Shown in pieces: positions 32,831 to 43,584 of a DNA stretch of 64,000 nt; the first letter of the stretch is position 1; the number at the start of each line of letters is the position of its first letter. Source of the stretch: Candidatus Poribacteria bacterium (lineage in GTDB: Bacteria > Poribacteria > WGA-4E > WGA-3G); NCBI GenBank assembly GCA_009841255.1, contig VXMD01000083.1, positions 62,001-126,000 of the forward strand, in the 5' to 3' direction. Both the position numbers and the translations under genes were made by a program. The notes under the pieces were generated by a model that was not told where the DNA came from, did no database searches, and worked only from the letters and a program-made list of their open reading frames with translations.

Positions 32831-34723
32831 ATGTTCCCAACGATTGAAGCGCAGACGCAAATTCAGACACCACCAAAATGGGCTGTGCTGGAACGTCAAC
32901 TCATCGACAGAATGAATGTCGCAGGACCAGAAGTCATGGAGAAATACACGCGCCCAGACGGAACACTGTTCTGGCCCACACATCCAGACTTTCAGAGCAT
33001 CGACGGACTCGATGATGCCTACGAGAGTTTTCATAACTGGCCCCTCTTCTATATGCTCGGTGGGGATGATCGGTTTTTGGCGGATGCGGACATGGAGTTC
33101 GATGTCATTACAAACGATATGACGCGATACGGCACTGGTCACGGCTATCCGATGGTGGTCAAAGAATACCAACCGGGTTACGATTGGTTCCACCAAGGCG
33201 AAGGGAACTACCTCTTTTACATGCTCTGTATGGCGGACCCCTCAAACCCGAAGCACATCGAACGCGCAAGGCGGTTTGCTGGATTTTACATAGACGAGGA
33301 TCCAGATGCCCTAAACTACGATACACAACACAAGATCATCAAATGCGCCATGAACGGAAGTAAGGGCCCTGCTTTTTGGGCTTTCGCTGGACACCCATAC
33401 TTCCCTTGGGACGGCTATAATATGCCGTTTTACGATATTCCCGGCGGCACGAGTCATGAAGCCGTCAGGGAAAATGAAGCGTTGCAGACACGCATTGGGC
33501 AACGCATCCGTGAACGTCAGGGCGTTGGGGACGCCGTTGTCAACCTCGCGGCGACGAGCCTCGCTACGAATGCCTATCTGCTGACGGGTGAAGAGAAATA
33601 CAAAGCATGGATCCGCGAATACGTTGACGCGTGGATCGCGCGGACAGGGGAAAACGACGGTATTGTTCCAGACAATGTCGGACTCTCAGGAAAGATCGGG
33701 GAACACATAGACGGCAAATGGTATGGCTCCTACTACGGCTGGAGTTGGCCCCACGGGTGGCACAGCGTCGGACAAGCAATAGGCATCGCGGCGCAGAATG
33801 CCACGTTGCTCTGGCGGGATACGGCATATCTCGACTTCCCGCGCTCACAGATTGACGTTCTCATCGAAAGAGGGATTGAGGAGAATGATCAACTCTACGT
33901 TCCACAGAAGTATGGGGATCCAGGCAAAGTCAACTACGTACCTGGTGCTTGGCTACAATATCCGATCATAAACGAGGATGGCACCGCTTTGCAAGTGGAC
34001 GGTTGGTTTGAGTTCATGCCGATGCATCCGTCGGATGTCACGCATTTATGGGCACTGTCAATGGAATCGGTGGATCAGGAGCGTGCAAAGAAAATCGCCA
34101 AAAGGACAGGATCGAAATTTGACATCAACGCGTGGCATCATATCAAGGACAGTGGTGGGCACGATGGCGCGTGGCTTGCCTACATGCGCGGCGAGTATCC
34201 CGAATACCCAGAAACAGTCCTTAACCACAATCTCTCTCAAGTCGAGGCACGCCTCGCCTTTATGGCTGACGATGACGAAGATCCCGCACACTATGGAGAC
34301 GCCTATTTCCAGCGGCGGAATCCAATCAGCTGCGAAGGGCTGGTTCAATTGACGTGTGGGGGTCCGCTACCCCATTATAACGGGGGTCTGTTCGTAACGC
34401 GAGTGCGGCACTTCGACGGACAGCAGAAACGACCCGGATTGCCAGCCGAGGTCGGGGCGTTGGTTACCAAAATGACAGCGGATACCACCGAATTGCAATT
34501 GGTCAATCTCAACACCACAGAAGCGCGGGATGTCATTGTGCAAGCGGGTGCAATGGGTGAACATAATTTCACCTCAGTCAGCATCAACAACGGTCAGGAC
34601 AGGTATACCGTCTCGGTTAACGGAACGTTCCTTCACGTCCAATTACCTCCCTACACACAAATCGATTTGGAATTGGGGATGCACCGCTTCGTCAACGCGC
34701 CATCCTATAAGCATCCGTGGTAG
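32831..34723 (+). CDS. Hypothetical 630-residue protein, possibly (alpha/alpha)-barrel
   Basis: I do not recognise the family with certainty. The protein is long, soluble, without signal peptide, and rich in Trp, Tyr, His and Gly. Blocks such as FHNWPLFYMLGGDDRFLADA, YFPWDGYNMPFYDIPGG, LATNAYLLTGEEKYKAWIREYVDAWI and YGWSWPHGWHSVGQAIGIAAQNA resemble alpha/alpha-toroid glycoside hydrolases or lyases acting on sugars. A C-terminal beta domain is suggested by ELQLVNLNTTEARDVIVQAGAMGEHNF. A role in polysaccharide use would fit the neighbourhood but is a guess. Confidence 0.6.
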   Translation: MFPTIEAQTQIQTPPKWAVLERQLIDRMNVAGPEVMEKYTRPDGTLFWPTHPDFQSIDGLDDAYESFHNWPLFYMLGGDDRFLADADMEFDVITNDMTRYGTGHGYPMVVKEYQPGYDWFHQGEGNYLFYMLCMADPSNPKHIERARRFAGFYIDEDPDALNYDTQHKIIKCAMNGSKGPAFWAFAGHPYFPWDGYNMPFYDIPGGTSHEAVRENEALQTRIGQRIRERQGVGDAVVNLAATSLATNAYLLTGEEKYKAWIREYVDAWIARTGENDGIVPDNVGLSGKIGEHIDGKWYGSYYGWSWPHGWHSVGQAIGIAAQNATLLWRDTAYLDFPRSQIDVLIERGIEENDQLYVPQKYGDPGKVNYVPGAWLQYPIINEDGTALQVDGWFEFMPMHPSDVTHLWALSMESVDQERAKKIAKRTGSKFDINAWHHIKDSGGHDGAWLAYMRGEYPEYPETVLNHNLSQVEARLAFMADDDEDPAHYGDAYFQRRNPISCEGLVQLTCGGPLPHYNGGLFVTRVRHFDGQQKRPGLPAEVGALVTKMTADTTELQLVNLNTTEARDVIVQAGAMGEHNFTSVSINNGQDRYTVSVNGTFLHVQLPPYTQIDLELGMHRFVNAPSYKHPW

Positions 34724-34848
34724 ATAAATTAAAAAAACGAACCTTTTCCGAACAGATCTGACTAAATAAGCAAAACCAAAAGCAAATGCCTTTCTTAAAA
34801 AGATAATTGGGCATTCACAAAATCATAATTTGAATAGGAGATAAAAAA

Positions 34849-35352
34849 ATGAAAAGGAAATGGTTTGTACTCAGCACAATCGCAGCAATCGCAATGGTCG
34901 GAATGTTCGTCTTTGAAAACACGGCGGCTGCACATCGAGAGGTCCACAGTAAACGAGAATATCGCAAAGATAATGTCCGTGCAACCCGAGGTAGGATCGC
35001 TACACTAAATCCGGTGGCGACTCTCAATCAGTCATGGATAGATTTGACTTTCGGTGTGAAAGTTGATGTAGAGATGTTAGCGAAGGTGCATCCGATCTAT
35101 CAAGAAACTCGTGAAACGCTCCAGAAACAGATTAAAGAGGCACATGGATCCGATGAGAAACGGGCTGCGGTGAAGAAACTACGTGAAAATATCAAGGAAA
35201 CACAGACAAAATTCTATGCGAGCCTCAAGGAGGTCTTGACGGAAGAGCAGATGACGAAACTGACGGAATTGACGAAGAAACGGCGCACAGAAGCACGGAA
35301 ACGCGCTAACGAATCCCGCCGTAGCCAGCGAGAATCCCGTAGACATTTTTAA
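34849..35352 (+). CDS. Small periplasmic helical protein, Spy/CpxP-like
   Basis: 167 residues with a signal peptide (KRKWFVLSTIAAIAMVGMFVFENTAAA). The mature part is helical and very basic at the end. LKEVLTEEQMTKLTELTKKR recalls the LTxxQ motif of Spy/CpxP-like proteins. No Cys is present. RBS AGGAGAT is followed by an A-run. The stop codon lies within composite repeat copy 5. Confidence 0.65.
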   Translation: MKRKWFVLSTIAAIAMVGMFVFENTAAAHREVHSKREYRKDNVRATRGRIATLNPVATLNQSWIDLTFGVKVDVEMLAKVHPIYQETRETLQKQIKEAHGSDEKRAAVKKLRENIKETQTKFYASLKEVLTEEQMTKLTELTKKRRTEARKRANESRRSQRESRRHF

Positions 35353-35437
35353 TTATACCTTGCGGTTCGATCGGGCGGGTTCGGAGCATGGAATTCCCTC
35401 TCCGTAGACCCGCCCTCCATTTCATTACGGGCTACCG
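35345..35437 (-). repeat. Composite leader repeat, copy 5, without a following gene
   Basis: Minus strand: hairpin with GTAG/CTAC and CCCG/CGGG arms (35403-35434), GGAGAGGGAATTC, then GAACCGCAAGGTATAATTAA ending at an ATG (35347). No minus-strand gene follows; the element overlaps the end of the plus-strand gene. This shows the element also occurs away from start sites. Confidence 0.65.
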
Positions 35438-35589
35438 TTTTTGATTTCTATAGACATATCACCCCTGAATCAACGTCAGAATGCGCGTGTAGCATTCTGC
35501 AGGGATGGAGAAACGTGCCAAAAAATGTTTTTCAAACGCGTAGACTTCGTTAATAGCAAGTTGAATTACCTTAACTTGGAAACCAGAGG

Positions 35590-37089
35590 TTATGCCCAAC
35601 GTTCAACGACGACTTTCTTCTGGGTGAAGAAATCGACGGCATCCCAACTCTGACCGTGGAGATCCCCGAAAAAACTATCCTTCCAACCGCTGAAGGGGAA
35701 GAATGCCATCGGCGCGGCGACACCGATGTTAATGCCGATATTCCCAATCTCCGCCTCGTAACGGAATTGACGGGCAGAGGCACCACTACTCGTAAAGAGA
35801 CACGCCATGTTGCCGTAACGCCCGCTATTGATGAGACTGATCGCATCATCGATCGTTTCGACATGGATGAGCCCTAAAACCGGCCCGAAGATCTCGGTTC
35901 TGGCAATATCGCCTTGCGGATTAAGGTCATTGAGGACTGTCGGACGAATAAAATTGCCGTTTTCACCGCCGGGAACGCTCGGATACCTACCATCAACAAG
36001 AAGTTGTGCGCCCTCATCAGAACCCGCTTGAATAAGACCTTCAATTCGGCTCCTGCTCTCGGAGGTGATGACAGGTCCCATCTCGGTCCCTTCCTCCAAT
36101 CCATTTCCGACGACCCGATCCGTGGCGGTATCGGCGATAGCTTCGGTGAACCATTGCCGCGCCTCACCCACCGTGAATGCGAGCGATGCCGCAAGGCACC
36201 GTTGTCCAGCACATCCGAATGCACTCTCTGCCGTGGCATTGACAGTAAACTGCGGGTCAGCATCCGGGAGAACAATCAATGGGTTTTTCGCGCCCCCTTG
36301 ACACTGGACCCGTTTGCCGTTTGCCGCCGCTTTCGCATAGATTTCCTTAGCAGTCGCCGTCGCCCCAACGAAACTGATGCCTCGGATGTCCGGATGCGTT
36401 AAGATTGCGTCTACAGTTTCGCGTCCCCCATTCACAAGGTTGACAACGCCTTTCGGCAGTCCCGTTTGTTCCAGTAACTGAAATATCTTTTGCATCGTGA
36501 TCGGTACTTTTTCGGAGGGTTTCACGATGTAAGTGTTGCCACAAGCAATGGCATACGGGAGAAACCAGAAGGTAATCATCCCCGGAAAGTTGAAAGGTGC
36601 GATTGCAACACAGACACCAACAGGTTGACGAATCATAAATTCGTCGATTCCGGTAGCAATATCTTCCAAGTTCGTGCCTTGCATGAGCGTGGGGATGCCA
36701 CAGGCGACCTCCACGTTCTCGATGGCACGCCGCATTTCACCCTTTGCCTCATCAAGCGTCTTACCACACTCCAACGTAATTGTCCTGGCGATATCCTCTA
36801 AGTTCTCCTCTAAAAGGTTTTTCAAGGCGAACAGGTATTGCACACGTTCAACGGGCGGTGTCCGCCGCCATTCGTGGAGTGCTTCAGCGGCGGCTGTTGC
36901 CGCTTGATGTACCTCTTCCGCGGGTGAAAGCGGCACTTGGGTGAGGACATCCCCAGTCGCTGGATTCGTAACATCGATCAATTCAGTCGCCTCGGACTTC
37001 TGCCATGTATTATTAACGTAGTTCGGTAGCGGCGTTTGTCCACCCGGCACAGCTTGCGGGTTTCCGCTTTGACTCACATCGGTTTCCAT
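35590..37089 (-). CDS. mmsA: CoA-acylating methylmalonate-semialdehyde dehydrogenase
   Basis: 499 residues of the aldehyde dehydrogenase superfamily. Diagnostic for MMSDH are [43 protein letters not shown] and the catalytic Cys in [12 protein letters not shown]. It converts malonate or methylmalonate semialdehyde to acetyl- or propionyl-CoA. It is also the last enzyme (IolA) of inositol catabolism, which fits iolG/iolE at 19229-21174. The C-terminus ends [12 protein letters not shown]. Confidence 0.95.
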   Translation of the reverse strand: METDVSQSGNPQAVPGGQTPLPNYVNNTWQKSEATELIDVTNPATGDVLTQVPLSPAEEVHQAATAAAEALHEWRRTPPVERVQYLFALKNLLEENLEDIARTITLECGKTLDEAKGEMRRAIENVEVACGIPTLMQGTNLEDIATGIDEFMIRQPVGVCVAIAPFNFPGMITFWFLPYAIACGNTYIVKPSEKVPITMQKIFQLLEQTGLPKGVVNLVNGGRETVDAILTHPDIRGISFVGATATAKEIYAKAAANGKRVQCQGGAKNPLIVLPDADPQFTVNATAESAFGCAGQRCLAASLAFTVGEARQWFTEAIADTATDRVVGNGLEEGTEMGPVITSESRSRIEGLIQAGSDEGAQLLVDGRYPSVPGGENGNFIRPTVLNDLNPQGDIARTEIFGPVLGLIHVETIDDAISLINSGRYGNMACLFTSSGASARQFRYEAEIGNIGINIGVAAPMAFFPFSGWKDSFFGDLHGQSWDAVDFFTQKKVVVERWA

Positions 37090-37122
37090 TGTATTTCCTC
37101 CTTAGTTTTCCTCTGCTCGGAA

Positions 37123-37165
37123 GTCACGCGATTACGATCATTGTGATGGCGTGCTTCCGCTGAAG
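37123..37165. repeat. 43-nt repeat with 29-bp palindrome, copy 1 (overlaps ctp stop)
   Basis: Contains an imperfect palindrome CACGCGATTACGAT / ATTGTGATGGCGTG at 37125-37153. The block is repeated directly at 38549-38591 with three C/T differences. It encodes the last residues of the ctp gene. Confidence 0.8.
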
Positions 37166-38625
37166 AGTTCAAGCACCTTCAACTGTTCCATAGCGGCGAC
37201 GATTTGTGGATCATACTCCAGTTCATCCCGAGAATTTTCCGTAATCTGAGCAAGCGCGTATTTAATGCCGATATCACTGAGAACAATCTGCTCCTCGGTC
37301 AGAGCATCACTCAAACGTTGGTAACTCCGCAGGAGTTTTGCGGCGTGCCGGTCATCGCGTGAAGCATTCTCAGCGGTCGAAAGGCGTGCTAACACATCAT
37401 CGCCATTCTCTTTTATAAAGGTTTCGAGCTTCTCGTGATCACGGAGTTTTAACTGCATCTGTCGTTCAGAGCGACTAAACGATGCAGACTCAACATCCGG
37501 GAGGATGCCGACCTTGTCAATGTCAACGCCGTTCGGTGTAAAGTAACGCGCCACGGTTAATTTCACAGCAGCTTTCGAATTCTTAAGGGGAAATACACGT
37601 TGAACAGACGCTTTCCCGAAGGTTTTGTCGCCCATGACAAGCCCCCGTCCGTGGTCTTTGATGGCTCCAGCAACGATCTCAGAAGCACTCGCGCTCCCAC
37701 CATCAACGAGTACAATCAGAGGGAAGGGCTCTCTTTTTACCCCTTTCGCCTTGAAGTCCTCACGCATCTCAATCCCTTTACTGTAAACGACAAGTTGCCC
37801 CGGTGTGAGGAAGTCACTCGCAATATCAACGGCTGAAGTGAGTAACCCGCCAGGATTTAAACGGAGGTCGAGAATGACACCACGCACATCCTGCGACTTG
37901 AAATCCACCAAGGCGTTATCTACATCGTTGGCTGTCGTATCAAGAAATTGATTGATTTTGATATAGCCGATATTATCTCCGATGATATCCTGCTCAACGC
38001 TCGGAATCCGAATAACCTCACGCGTCACAGTAACCTCAACGGGACGATTATCGTTTTCACGCACGACCGTAATGGAGACAGGAGTTCCCGGTTCACCACG
38101 CAACTGGTCAACCGCCTCGTTCAAGGTCATTACAGCCGTTGACTCCCCTTCAATATGGCTAATAACATCTCCGCTTTGTAAACCCGCCAATGAAGCAGGA
38201 CTCCCCTTAAAAGGCGTAACCACCGTCAACATATCTTCCCGAATTCCGATAAGCATCCCCAGCCCACCGTAATTGCCACGATTCTGCGTTCGAAACTCGG
38301 CGAGGTCGGGAATGTATTGGCTGTAAGGATCCAATTTGCGAAGCATGCCATTGATAGCACCTTCTATGAGTTCCTTAGAATCTGGCGTATCGAGATGTGC
38401 TTGTTTGACATAAGCAAGGATCTCTGAAAAAAGTGCGAGATTCTCTACCAACTCCTCATCTGGTTCTTCCGAACTCCAACCGAGCGGTAGAAGCGCACAG
38501 ATAAGAAATACTGATAATAGGATGTGAAAATAGGTTTTGGGCTTGGACGTCACGCGATCACGATCATCGTGATGGCGTGCTTTCGCTGAAGTTCGCAAGC
38601 CAAAGCCTATCGTTAAAAGTTTCAT
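37138..38625 (-). CDS. S41 carboxy-terminal processing protease (CtpA-like)
   Basis: 495 residues. A PDZ domain (GGLGMLIGIREDMLTVVTPFKGSPASLAGLQSGDVI) is followed by the S41 core: GYIKINQF, GVILDLRLNPGGLL, the catalytic Ser in DGGSASASEIVAGAIKD and the Lys in VMGDKTFGKASVQ. It is periplasmic and degrades or trims proteins from the C-terminus. The start at 38625 follows AAAGGAG. Before the signal-like TM (about 31-50) there is an unusual 30-residue polar stretch encoded by a 43-nt repeat that also forms the gene's 3' end. Confidence 0.92.
   Translation of the reverse strand: MKLLTIGFGLRTSAKARHHDDRDRVTSKPKTYFHILLSVFLICALLPLGWSSEEPDEELVENLALFSEILAYVKQAHLDTPDSKELIEGAINGMLRKLDPYSQYIPDLAEFRTQNRGNYGGLGMLIGIREDMLTVVTPFKGSPASLAGLQSGDVISHIEGESTAVMTLNEAVDQLRGEPGTPVSITVVRENDNRPVEVTVTREVIRIPSVEQDIIGDNIGYIKINQFLDTTANDVDNALVDFKSQDVRGVILDLRLNPGGLLTSAVDIASDFLTPGQLVVYSKGIEMREDFKAKGVKREPFPLIVLVDGGSASASEIVAGAIKDHGRGLVMGDKTFGKASVQRVFPLKNSKAAVKLTVARYFTPNGVDIDKVGILPDVESASFSRSERQMQLKLRDHEKLETFIKENGDDVLARLSTAENASRDDRHAAKLLRSYQRLSDALTEEQIVLSDIGIKYALAQITENSRDELEYDPQIVAAMEQLKVLELFSGSTPSQ
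38549..38591. repeat. 43-nt repeat with 29-bp palindrome, copy 2 (inside ctp 5' coding part)
   Basis: Arms CACGCGATCACGAT and ATCGTGATGGCGTG (38551-38579) pair with one mismatch. On the minus strand it encodes SAKARHHDDRDRV in the ctp N-terminus. Copy 1 lies 1.4 kb away in the same orientation. Confidence 0.8.
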
Positions 38626-38764
38626 TTTTTACTGTCTCCTTTCGTCTCCTATACGTTACTAAACCACTCACGATCTTGGCGGAAACCCGTCCGAAAAGAA
38701 ATGAAGGGGTTTTTGCTTGGGCGTTTCTTTAGAGCGAAATTTTAATAAATAATGCGAATTTCCA

Positions 38765-39247
38765 CTAATAAAGGTAGTCCCGTAACCTTTGGATACTTGG
38801 AATCCGAAAAGCGATGAAGGCTGCGGCAGCACAATAGAGTAGGTCAATACGACTCATCCGTGCCTGCATCAGTTCCCAAACAGATTGTCCCTTAAACACA
38901 GTTGTCGCGGTCGGCGTAGCTTGCTCTATTGATATACCATGTTCTTGGCTGAGTTGCTCCGCAATTTGCGCAACCGCATTCCACTGAACATCCAAATATT
39001 TTCCGATAAAGATACCGAGTATGGCGAAAAACGCAGCGGCAACACCGACAACGCGCCACATCGTTTTGGCATCACGCGCGAGGCATCGGCTACTTGTGAG
39101 GAGTATCCCTACGCCCGTCAAGACACCGATACCAATGGCAATGAAGCCCGCAGTACGCCCTGTCCACTGGATATATTTTGCCCAAAGTACACCACCTATC
39201 GCTGCACCGAGGAGTCCCCCCATCGGTGCTGTTAAAGTGTTCATCAT
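38765..39247 (-). CDS. Small polytopic membrane protein, unknown
   Basis: 160 residues from the ATG pair at 39247/39244, which overlaps the gatA stop and has GGAG 7 nt upstream; a longer frame to 39283 lies inside gatA. Three or four TM segments: [54 protein letters not shown] and [14 protein letters not shown]. No family recognised. It is translationally coupled to gatA. Confidence 0.65.
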   Translation of the reverse strand: MMNTLTAPMGGLLGAAIGGVLWAKYIQWTGRTAGFIAIGIGVLTGVGILLTSSRCLARDAKTMWRVVGVAAAFFAILGIFIGKYLDVQWNAVAQIAEQLSQEHGISIEQATPTATTVFKGQSVWELMQARMSRIDLLYCAAAAFIAFRIPSIQRLRDYLY

Positions 39248-40722
39248 AAAACAACTCCATCGGATGCTATTGGCGGCTTCCACTGATGGTGATCTGTGTT
39301 TTGCTCGAAAGTATAAGCAACCTGCAATACTTTTTCCTCAGCAAAAGGCGCGCCGAGCAGTTGTAACCCAACCGGTAACCCATTTTCCACAAAACCACAG
39401 GGTACAGATATACCGGGCAACCCAGCGTGACTCGCAGGCGTCGTCATTACATCGGAGAGATACATTTGCAACGGATCAGCGGTCCGTTCTCCTATTTTGA
39501 ATGCGGGTGTAGGTGAAGTAGGCGTTGCAATAACGTCAACCTTCTCAAACGCCGCATCAAAATCAGATTTGATGAGCGTTCGTGCTTTTTGTGCTTTCCG
39601 ATAATATGCATCTTGGTAGCCAGCACTCAGTGCGAAGGTGCCGAGCATAATTCGGCGCTTCACCTCTTCGCCGAACCCTTCACTCCGCGTCCGCTTATAC
39701 ATATCAATCAGATTCTCCGGACTGTCGTTTCGATATCCGTAGCGGACCCCATCGTATCTTGCGAGATTGGCACTCGCCTCAGCGGGAGCGATAATGTAGT
39801 ATGTCGCAATAGCATACTCCGTATGCGGCAAAGAAATTTCTTCAACTGACGCACCAACAGATTCAAGGACAGCGATAGCAGTGTGCACCCGATCGGCAAT
39901 TTCTGGATCTAACGCTTCTGTGAAATACTCCCTCGGAATACCGATTTTCAAGCCTTTCACGTCATTAATGAGACTCTGTGTGAAATCAGGCACGGGAACA
40001 TCAACAGAGGTCGCATCCATAGCGTCACTCCCACAGATGGCATTGAGTACCAGGGCACAATCAGTGACATCTTTTGTGAAGGGACCGATCTGATCAAGCG
40101 AGGAAGCGAATGCGACTAAACCGTAACGAGAGACGCGCCCATACGTCGGTTTCATTCCAACAACGCCACAGAGTGCCGCGGGTTGACGGATTGAACCGCC
40201 AGTATCGGAACCCAGTGAACAGATAGCCGTATCGGCGGATACAACCGCAGCAGAGCCACCACTGGAACCTCCGGGAATCGTGTCCAAATCCCACGGATTG
40301 TGTGTAATCTGATACGCCGAGTTTTCAGTAGAGGACCCCATCGCAAACTCATCCATGTTCGTCTTACCGAGCATAACAATACCGTGCGCATGGAGTTTCG
40401 TCATGACGGTCGCGTCGTAGGGTGGTACGAAGGTCTCAAGGATCTTAGAGGCACACGTCGTTCGGACCCCTTGCGTGCATATCACATCCTTAATCGCAAC
40501 CGGGATTCCAGCCAGAGGTGGCATATCGTCCCCGTTCTGAAATCCAGCATCGGCGCGACCTGCCTGCTCTAAGGCGAGGTCTTTTGTTAGCGTCAGGTAA
40601 CCCTTGACGTGAGGCTCTACCGCAGCGATACGGGCATAGACAGATTCAGTGAGTTCCACAGCCGTGATCTCGCGCGCTTTGAGTTTTTCATGTAGGACAT
40701 GTGCCGTCAATTCATAAAGCAT
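39244..40722 (-). CDS. gatA: Asp-tRNA(Asn)/Glu-tRNA(Gln) amidotransferase subunit A
   Basis: 492 residues, amidase signature family. The Ser-cisSer-Lys triad region is visible as K78 in GIPVAIKD and the Ser residues of [10 protein letters not shown] and [13 protein letters not shown]. It releases ammonia from Gln for the transamidation of misacylated tRNA. gatC is 61 nt upstream; gatB is not in this window. Starts in AATTAAAAATG. Confidence 0.96.
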   Translation of the reverse strand: MLYELTAHVLHEKLKAREITAVELTESVYARIAAVEPHVKGYLTLTKDLALEQAGRADAGFQNGDDMPPLAGIPVAIKDVICTQGVRTTCASKILETFVPPYDATVMTKLHAHGIVMLGKTNMDEFAMGSSTENSAYQITHNPWDLDTIPGGSSGGSAAVVSADTAICSLGSDTGGSIRQPAALCGVVGMKPTYGRVSRYGLVAFASSLDQIGPFTKDVTDCALVLNAICGSDAMDATSVDVPVPDFTQSLINDVKGLKIGIPREYFTEALDPEIADRVHTAIAVLESVGASVEEISLPHTEYAIATYYIIAPAEASANLARYDGVRYGYRNDSPENLIDMYKRTRSEGFGEEVKRRIMLGTFALSAGYQDAYYRKAQKARTLIKSDFDAAFEKVDVIATPTSPTPAFKIGERTADPLQMYLSDVMTTPASHAGLPGISVPCGFVENGLPVGLQLLGAPFAEEKVLQVAYTFEQNTDHHQWKPPIASDGVVL

Positions 40723-40783
40723 TTTTAATTATTTAATCTGGTCACTGCTCCATTATATTACGCAGTGGTTTTCGGTTAACCAT

Positions 40784-41116
40784 TTAGTGGCTACGGTCAA
40801 CCACTCGGGGAACGCCGAAGTATCCCTCTTCCGCTTCAGGGGCATTCGCGAGCACCTCTTTGCGCGGATATGAGGGTTTGACAACATCCGGTTTCGCGAC
40901 ATGAGAGGCTCCCGTTTCCGAAGATAAGATGAAAATTTGATGTGGATGGATGTGTGATGTCGGTGGCACATCATCCGTTTCGAGCTCATTCAATTTCCCG
41001 ATGTAGTCCAAAATTCGGGTGAGCTGCTCGGTAAAGTGCTCTGTTTCTTCCTCATTAAATTCAAGGCGCGCCAAGTTTGCGACATGGCGTATACCTTCGG
41101 TAGTAATCGTTGCCAT
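40784..41116 (-). CDS. gatC: Asp-tRNA(Asn)/Glu-tRNA(Gln) amidotransferase subunit C
   Basis: 110 residues. The N-terminus ITTEGIRHVANLARLEFNEEE and LTRILDYIGKLNELETDDVPPTSH are typical GatC. It wraps around GatA and links it to GatB. It lies directly downstream of pcrA (21-nt gap) and upstream of gatA. Confidence 0.93.
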   Translation of the reverse strand: MATITTEGIRHVANLARLEFNEEETEHFTEQLTRILDYIGKLNELETDDVPPTSHIHPHQIFILSSETGASHVAKPDVVKPSYPRKEVLANAPEAEEGYFGVPRVVDRSH

Positions 41117-41137
41117 CTTTTCGTATTTTATCCTCTA

Positions 41138-43336
41138 TTAATCAGAGACCGTTTGCAGTGGTGTAAGCGAGGCAGCGAGTTGCTTTGTCCCAGCACGACT
41201 AAAACGAACGGTGACATAAACATCTTGCCCTGCTCCACTGACTTTTGTTATCTTACCTCTCCCGAATTGCGGATGAACAACAATCTGGTCAACGTGGTAA
41301 TCTACTGTATCTTCCTCGGAAACGACCACATACAGACTTTCCGATTGACGGAACGGAGATCGGTACCGATCCACATGCTTGATGAGATGCTCCGGAATTT
41401 CAGAAATAAAACGAGAGGGTGATCGATATTCTGTCTCCCGAAATGTTCGCCGCGAACTTGCATGTGAGAGATATAACTGCTCCATAGCACGCGTGATTCC
41501 AACGTAACAGAGTCGCCGTTCTTCCTCTAATTCCGCTTGTGTATCAAGAGAACGTCCATGCGGTAGATACCCTTCCTCCATACCGACAATGAAAACAAAC
41601 GGAAATTCCAGACCTTTCGCACTGTGCAAGGTCATCAACGTCACCATATCGGTAGTGTCGGTTTCCATAGCATCTATATCCGTTGTGAGCGCCACGTTCT
41701 CCAAGTAATCTGAAAGGGTCGGCTCGGCTGTGTTCTGTTCATATTCAATGACGGCGTTAATCAATTCCTCAATGTTTTCAACGCGATTCTGCGCTTCAAT
41801 TGTCCGCTGCGCTTCTAAATTTCTAAGGTAGCCTGTTACTTTCAGCACATAGTCAAGTGCATCAGCGGGTAGCATAGATGCCTCGAAATCATCAAAAATT
41901 TTGGCGAAGCGTTGCACTTTCGTCTGAATGCCGCGGTTAATCGTTGTAATTTCAGCGACACGCTGGATAGCCTCAAAGAGAGAAATCCCTTCGCGCACTG
42001 CGAAATTGATGAGCCGGTCAAGCGTCGTCGCACCGATGCCGCGACTCGGCACGTTGATGATACGCCGAACACTGACAGAATCGTTGGGATTGCAGACCAC
42101 ACGAAGGTAGGCAAGGAGATCCTTAATCTCCATCCGATCGTAGAAGCCGACCCCCCCGACAATCTGATACGGGATGTCCGCGGTGCGGAACGCTTCCTCA
42201 AAGATTCGGGATTGGGCGTTGGTCCGGTAAAAGACAGCAAAGTCTTTGTAATCCACACCCTCGGCGTGCCAATCCTCAATTTGCGCGCCAACGTAACCCG
42301 CCTCGTCGTTTTCGTCCATCGCCTCGTAGCAGGTAATAAGTTCACCAAAATCGTTTTGGGTCCAGAGTTTTTTCGCTTTTCGCGCCTTATTGTTGTGTAC
42401 GACCCCCCATGCGGCATCTAAAATGTTTTGGGTGGAACGATAGTTCTGCTCCAAACGGAGGACATGTGTATTCGGATAATCCTTCTCAAAATCAAGAATA
42501 TTTTTGATGTCCGCACCACGGAAGGCGTAAATGGACTGATCATCGTCCCCGACGACGCAGATATTCTGCTTCTTATCCGCCAATAAATTCACCAATTCAT
42601 ACTGACATCGATTCGTATCCTGATACTCATCAACGAGGATATACTCAAACTTATTCTCATAAAATTGGCGGACCTCGGAATTTTCATTCAGGAGCCTCAC
42701 CGTGAAAAGTAGCAGATCATCGAAATCAAGGGCGTTGTTCGTACGCAGCGCCTTTTGATAGAGGGCATAGACTTCTGCAACGATTCGCTCAAAATAGCCA
42801 TCTGCGATATCCTGGTACGTCTCCGGCGATATAGACTCATTTTTTGCACGACTAATATGGCTGAGGACGGCGCGCGGATTGTACTGCTTGTCGCTATAGT
42901 TAAGCTGTCGGAGGACATCCTTGACAAGCGTGGCTTGCTCACCCGTATCGAAGATGGTAAAGTCGTGGGTATAGGCGCGGTCTTTGGATCGGGACACGCT
43001 TTCGGATTCCGTATCCTTGCCCAATTTCTCAATATCTCGGCGGAGTATACGCGCACAAGTCGCATGGAAGGTTGCCACCCAAAGATCTCGGCTCACACTG
43101 CCTGCCACAAGCACATCCAGACGATCTTTCATCTCCCGTGCTGCTTTATTCGTAAAGGTTACAGCGAGGATACGGTAGGGAGAGACACGGTGATGTTCGA
43201 TGAGGTAGGCGATGCGGTGTGTAATGACGCGCGTTTTTCCGCTGCCGGCACCGGATAAGATGAGGAGCGGTCCTTCGGTGTGTTGGACGGCTTCGCGCTG
43301 GACTTCATTTAAGGAACTTAATAGGTTATCGGTCAA
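41138..43336 (-). CDS. pcrA: UvrD/PcrA-type ATP-dependent DNA helicase
   Basis: 732 residues, superfamily 1A. Walker A LILSGAGSGKTRV, motif Ia VTFTNKAAREMKDR, Walker B YILVDEYQDTNR, motif III VVGDDDQSIYAFRGAD, motif IV LEQNYRST, motif V LMTLHSAKGLEFPFVF and motif VI EERRLCYVGITRA are all present. The C-terminal VVHPQFGRGKITKVSGAGQD is the Tudor-like domain. The full set of motifs indicates an active repair helicase. Named PcrA by similarity; UvrD is equally apt. Confidence 0.95.
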   Translation of the reverse strand: MTDNLLSSLNEVQREAVQHTEGPLLILSGAGSGKTRVITHRIAYLIEHHRVSPYRILAVTFTNKAAREMKDRLDVLVAGSVSRDLWVATFHATCARILRRDIEKLGKDTESESVSRSKDRAYTHDFTIFDTGEQATLVKDVLRQLNYSDKQYNPRAVLSHISRAKNESISPETYQDIADGYFERIVAEVYALYQKALRTNNALDFDDLLLFTVRLLNENSEVRQFYENKFEYILVDEYQDTNRCQYELVNLLADKKQNICVVGDDDQSIYAFRGADIKNILDFEKDYPNTHVLRLEQNYRSTQNILDAAWGVVHNNKARKAKKLWTQNDFGELITCYEAMDENDEAGYVGAQIEDWHAEGVDYKDFAVFYRTNAQSRIFEEAFRTADIPYQIVGGVGFYDRMEIKDLLAYLRVVCNPNDSVSVRRIINVPSRGIGATTLDRLINFAVREGISLFEAIQRVAEITTINRGIQTKVQRFAKIFDDFEASMLPADALDYVLKVTGYLRNLEAQRTIEAQNRVENIEELINAVIEYEQNTAEPTLSDYLENVALTTDIDAMETDTTDMVTLMTLHSAKGLEFPFVFIVGMEEGYLPHGRSLDTQAELEEERRLCYVGITRAMEQLYLSHASSRRTFRETEYRSPSRFISEIPEHLIKHVDRYRSPFRQSESLYVVVSEEDTVDYHVDQIVVHPQFGRGKITKVSGAGQDVYVTVRFSRAGTKQLAASLTPLQTVSD

Positions 43337-43509
43337 TGGTTACCCCTTGCCTCGTCATATTCGGGGAAAGCGCACTTTGTAATATATCCTTGCAAGTGGT
43401 GCGTCAGCGTCCCCAACTTCATTCCATAAAGTATACACGATTTAGGTTAATTTTGCAAGGGGAAAATATCAAAAGATTGCAGGGAGTTCGCGCGATGTAC
43501 GTCTCAGAT

Positions 43510-43544
43510 CCGGTGCGGTTAGGTGAAAGACCCTACCGGACCGG
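43510..43544. repeat. Imperfect hairpin between pcrA and uvrA
   Basis: Arms CCGGTGCGGTTAGG and CCCTACCGGACCGG with a 7-nt loop; 11 of 14 positions pair. It lies in the 248-nt gap between the pcrA start and the uvrA stop. It may be a further dispersed repeat; no T-tract. Confidence 0.45.
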
Positions 43545-43584
43545 AGGATCGAGGAAACAGTCCTTCACAAGCAAACTCTCTTGC

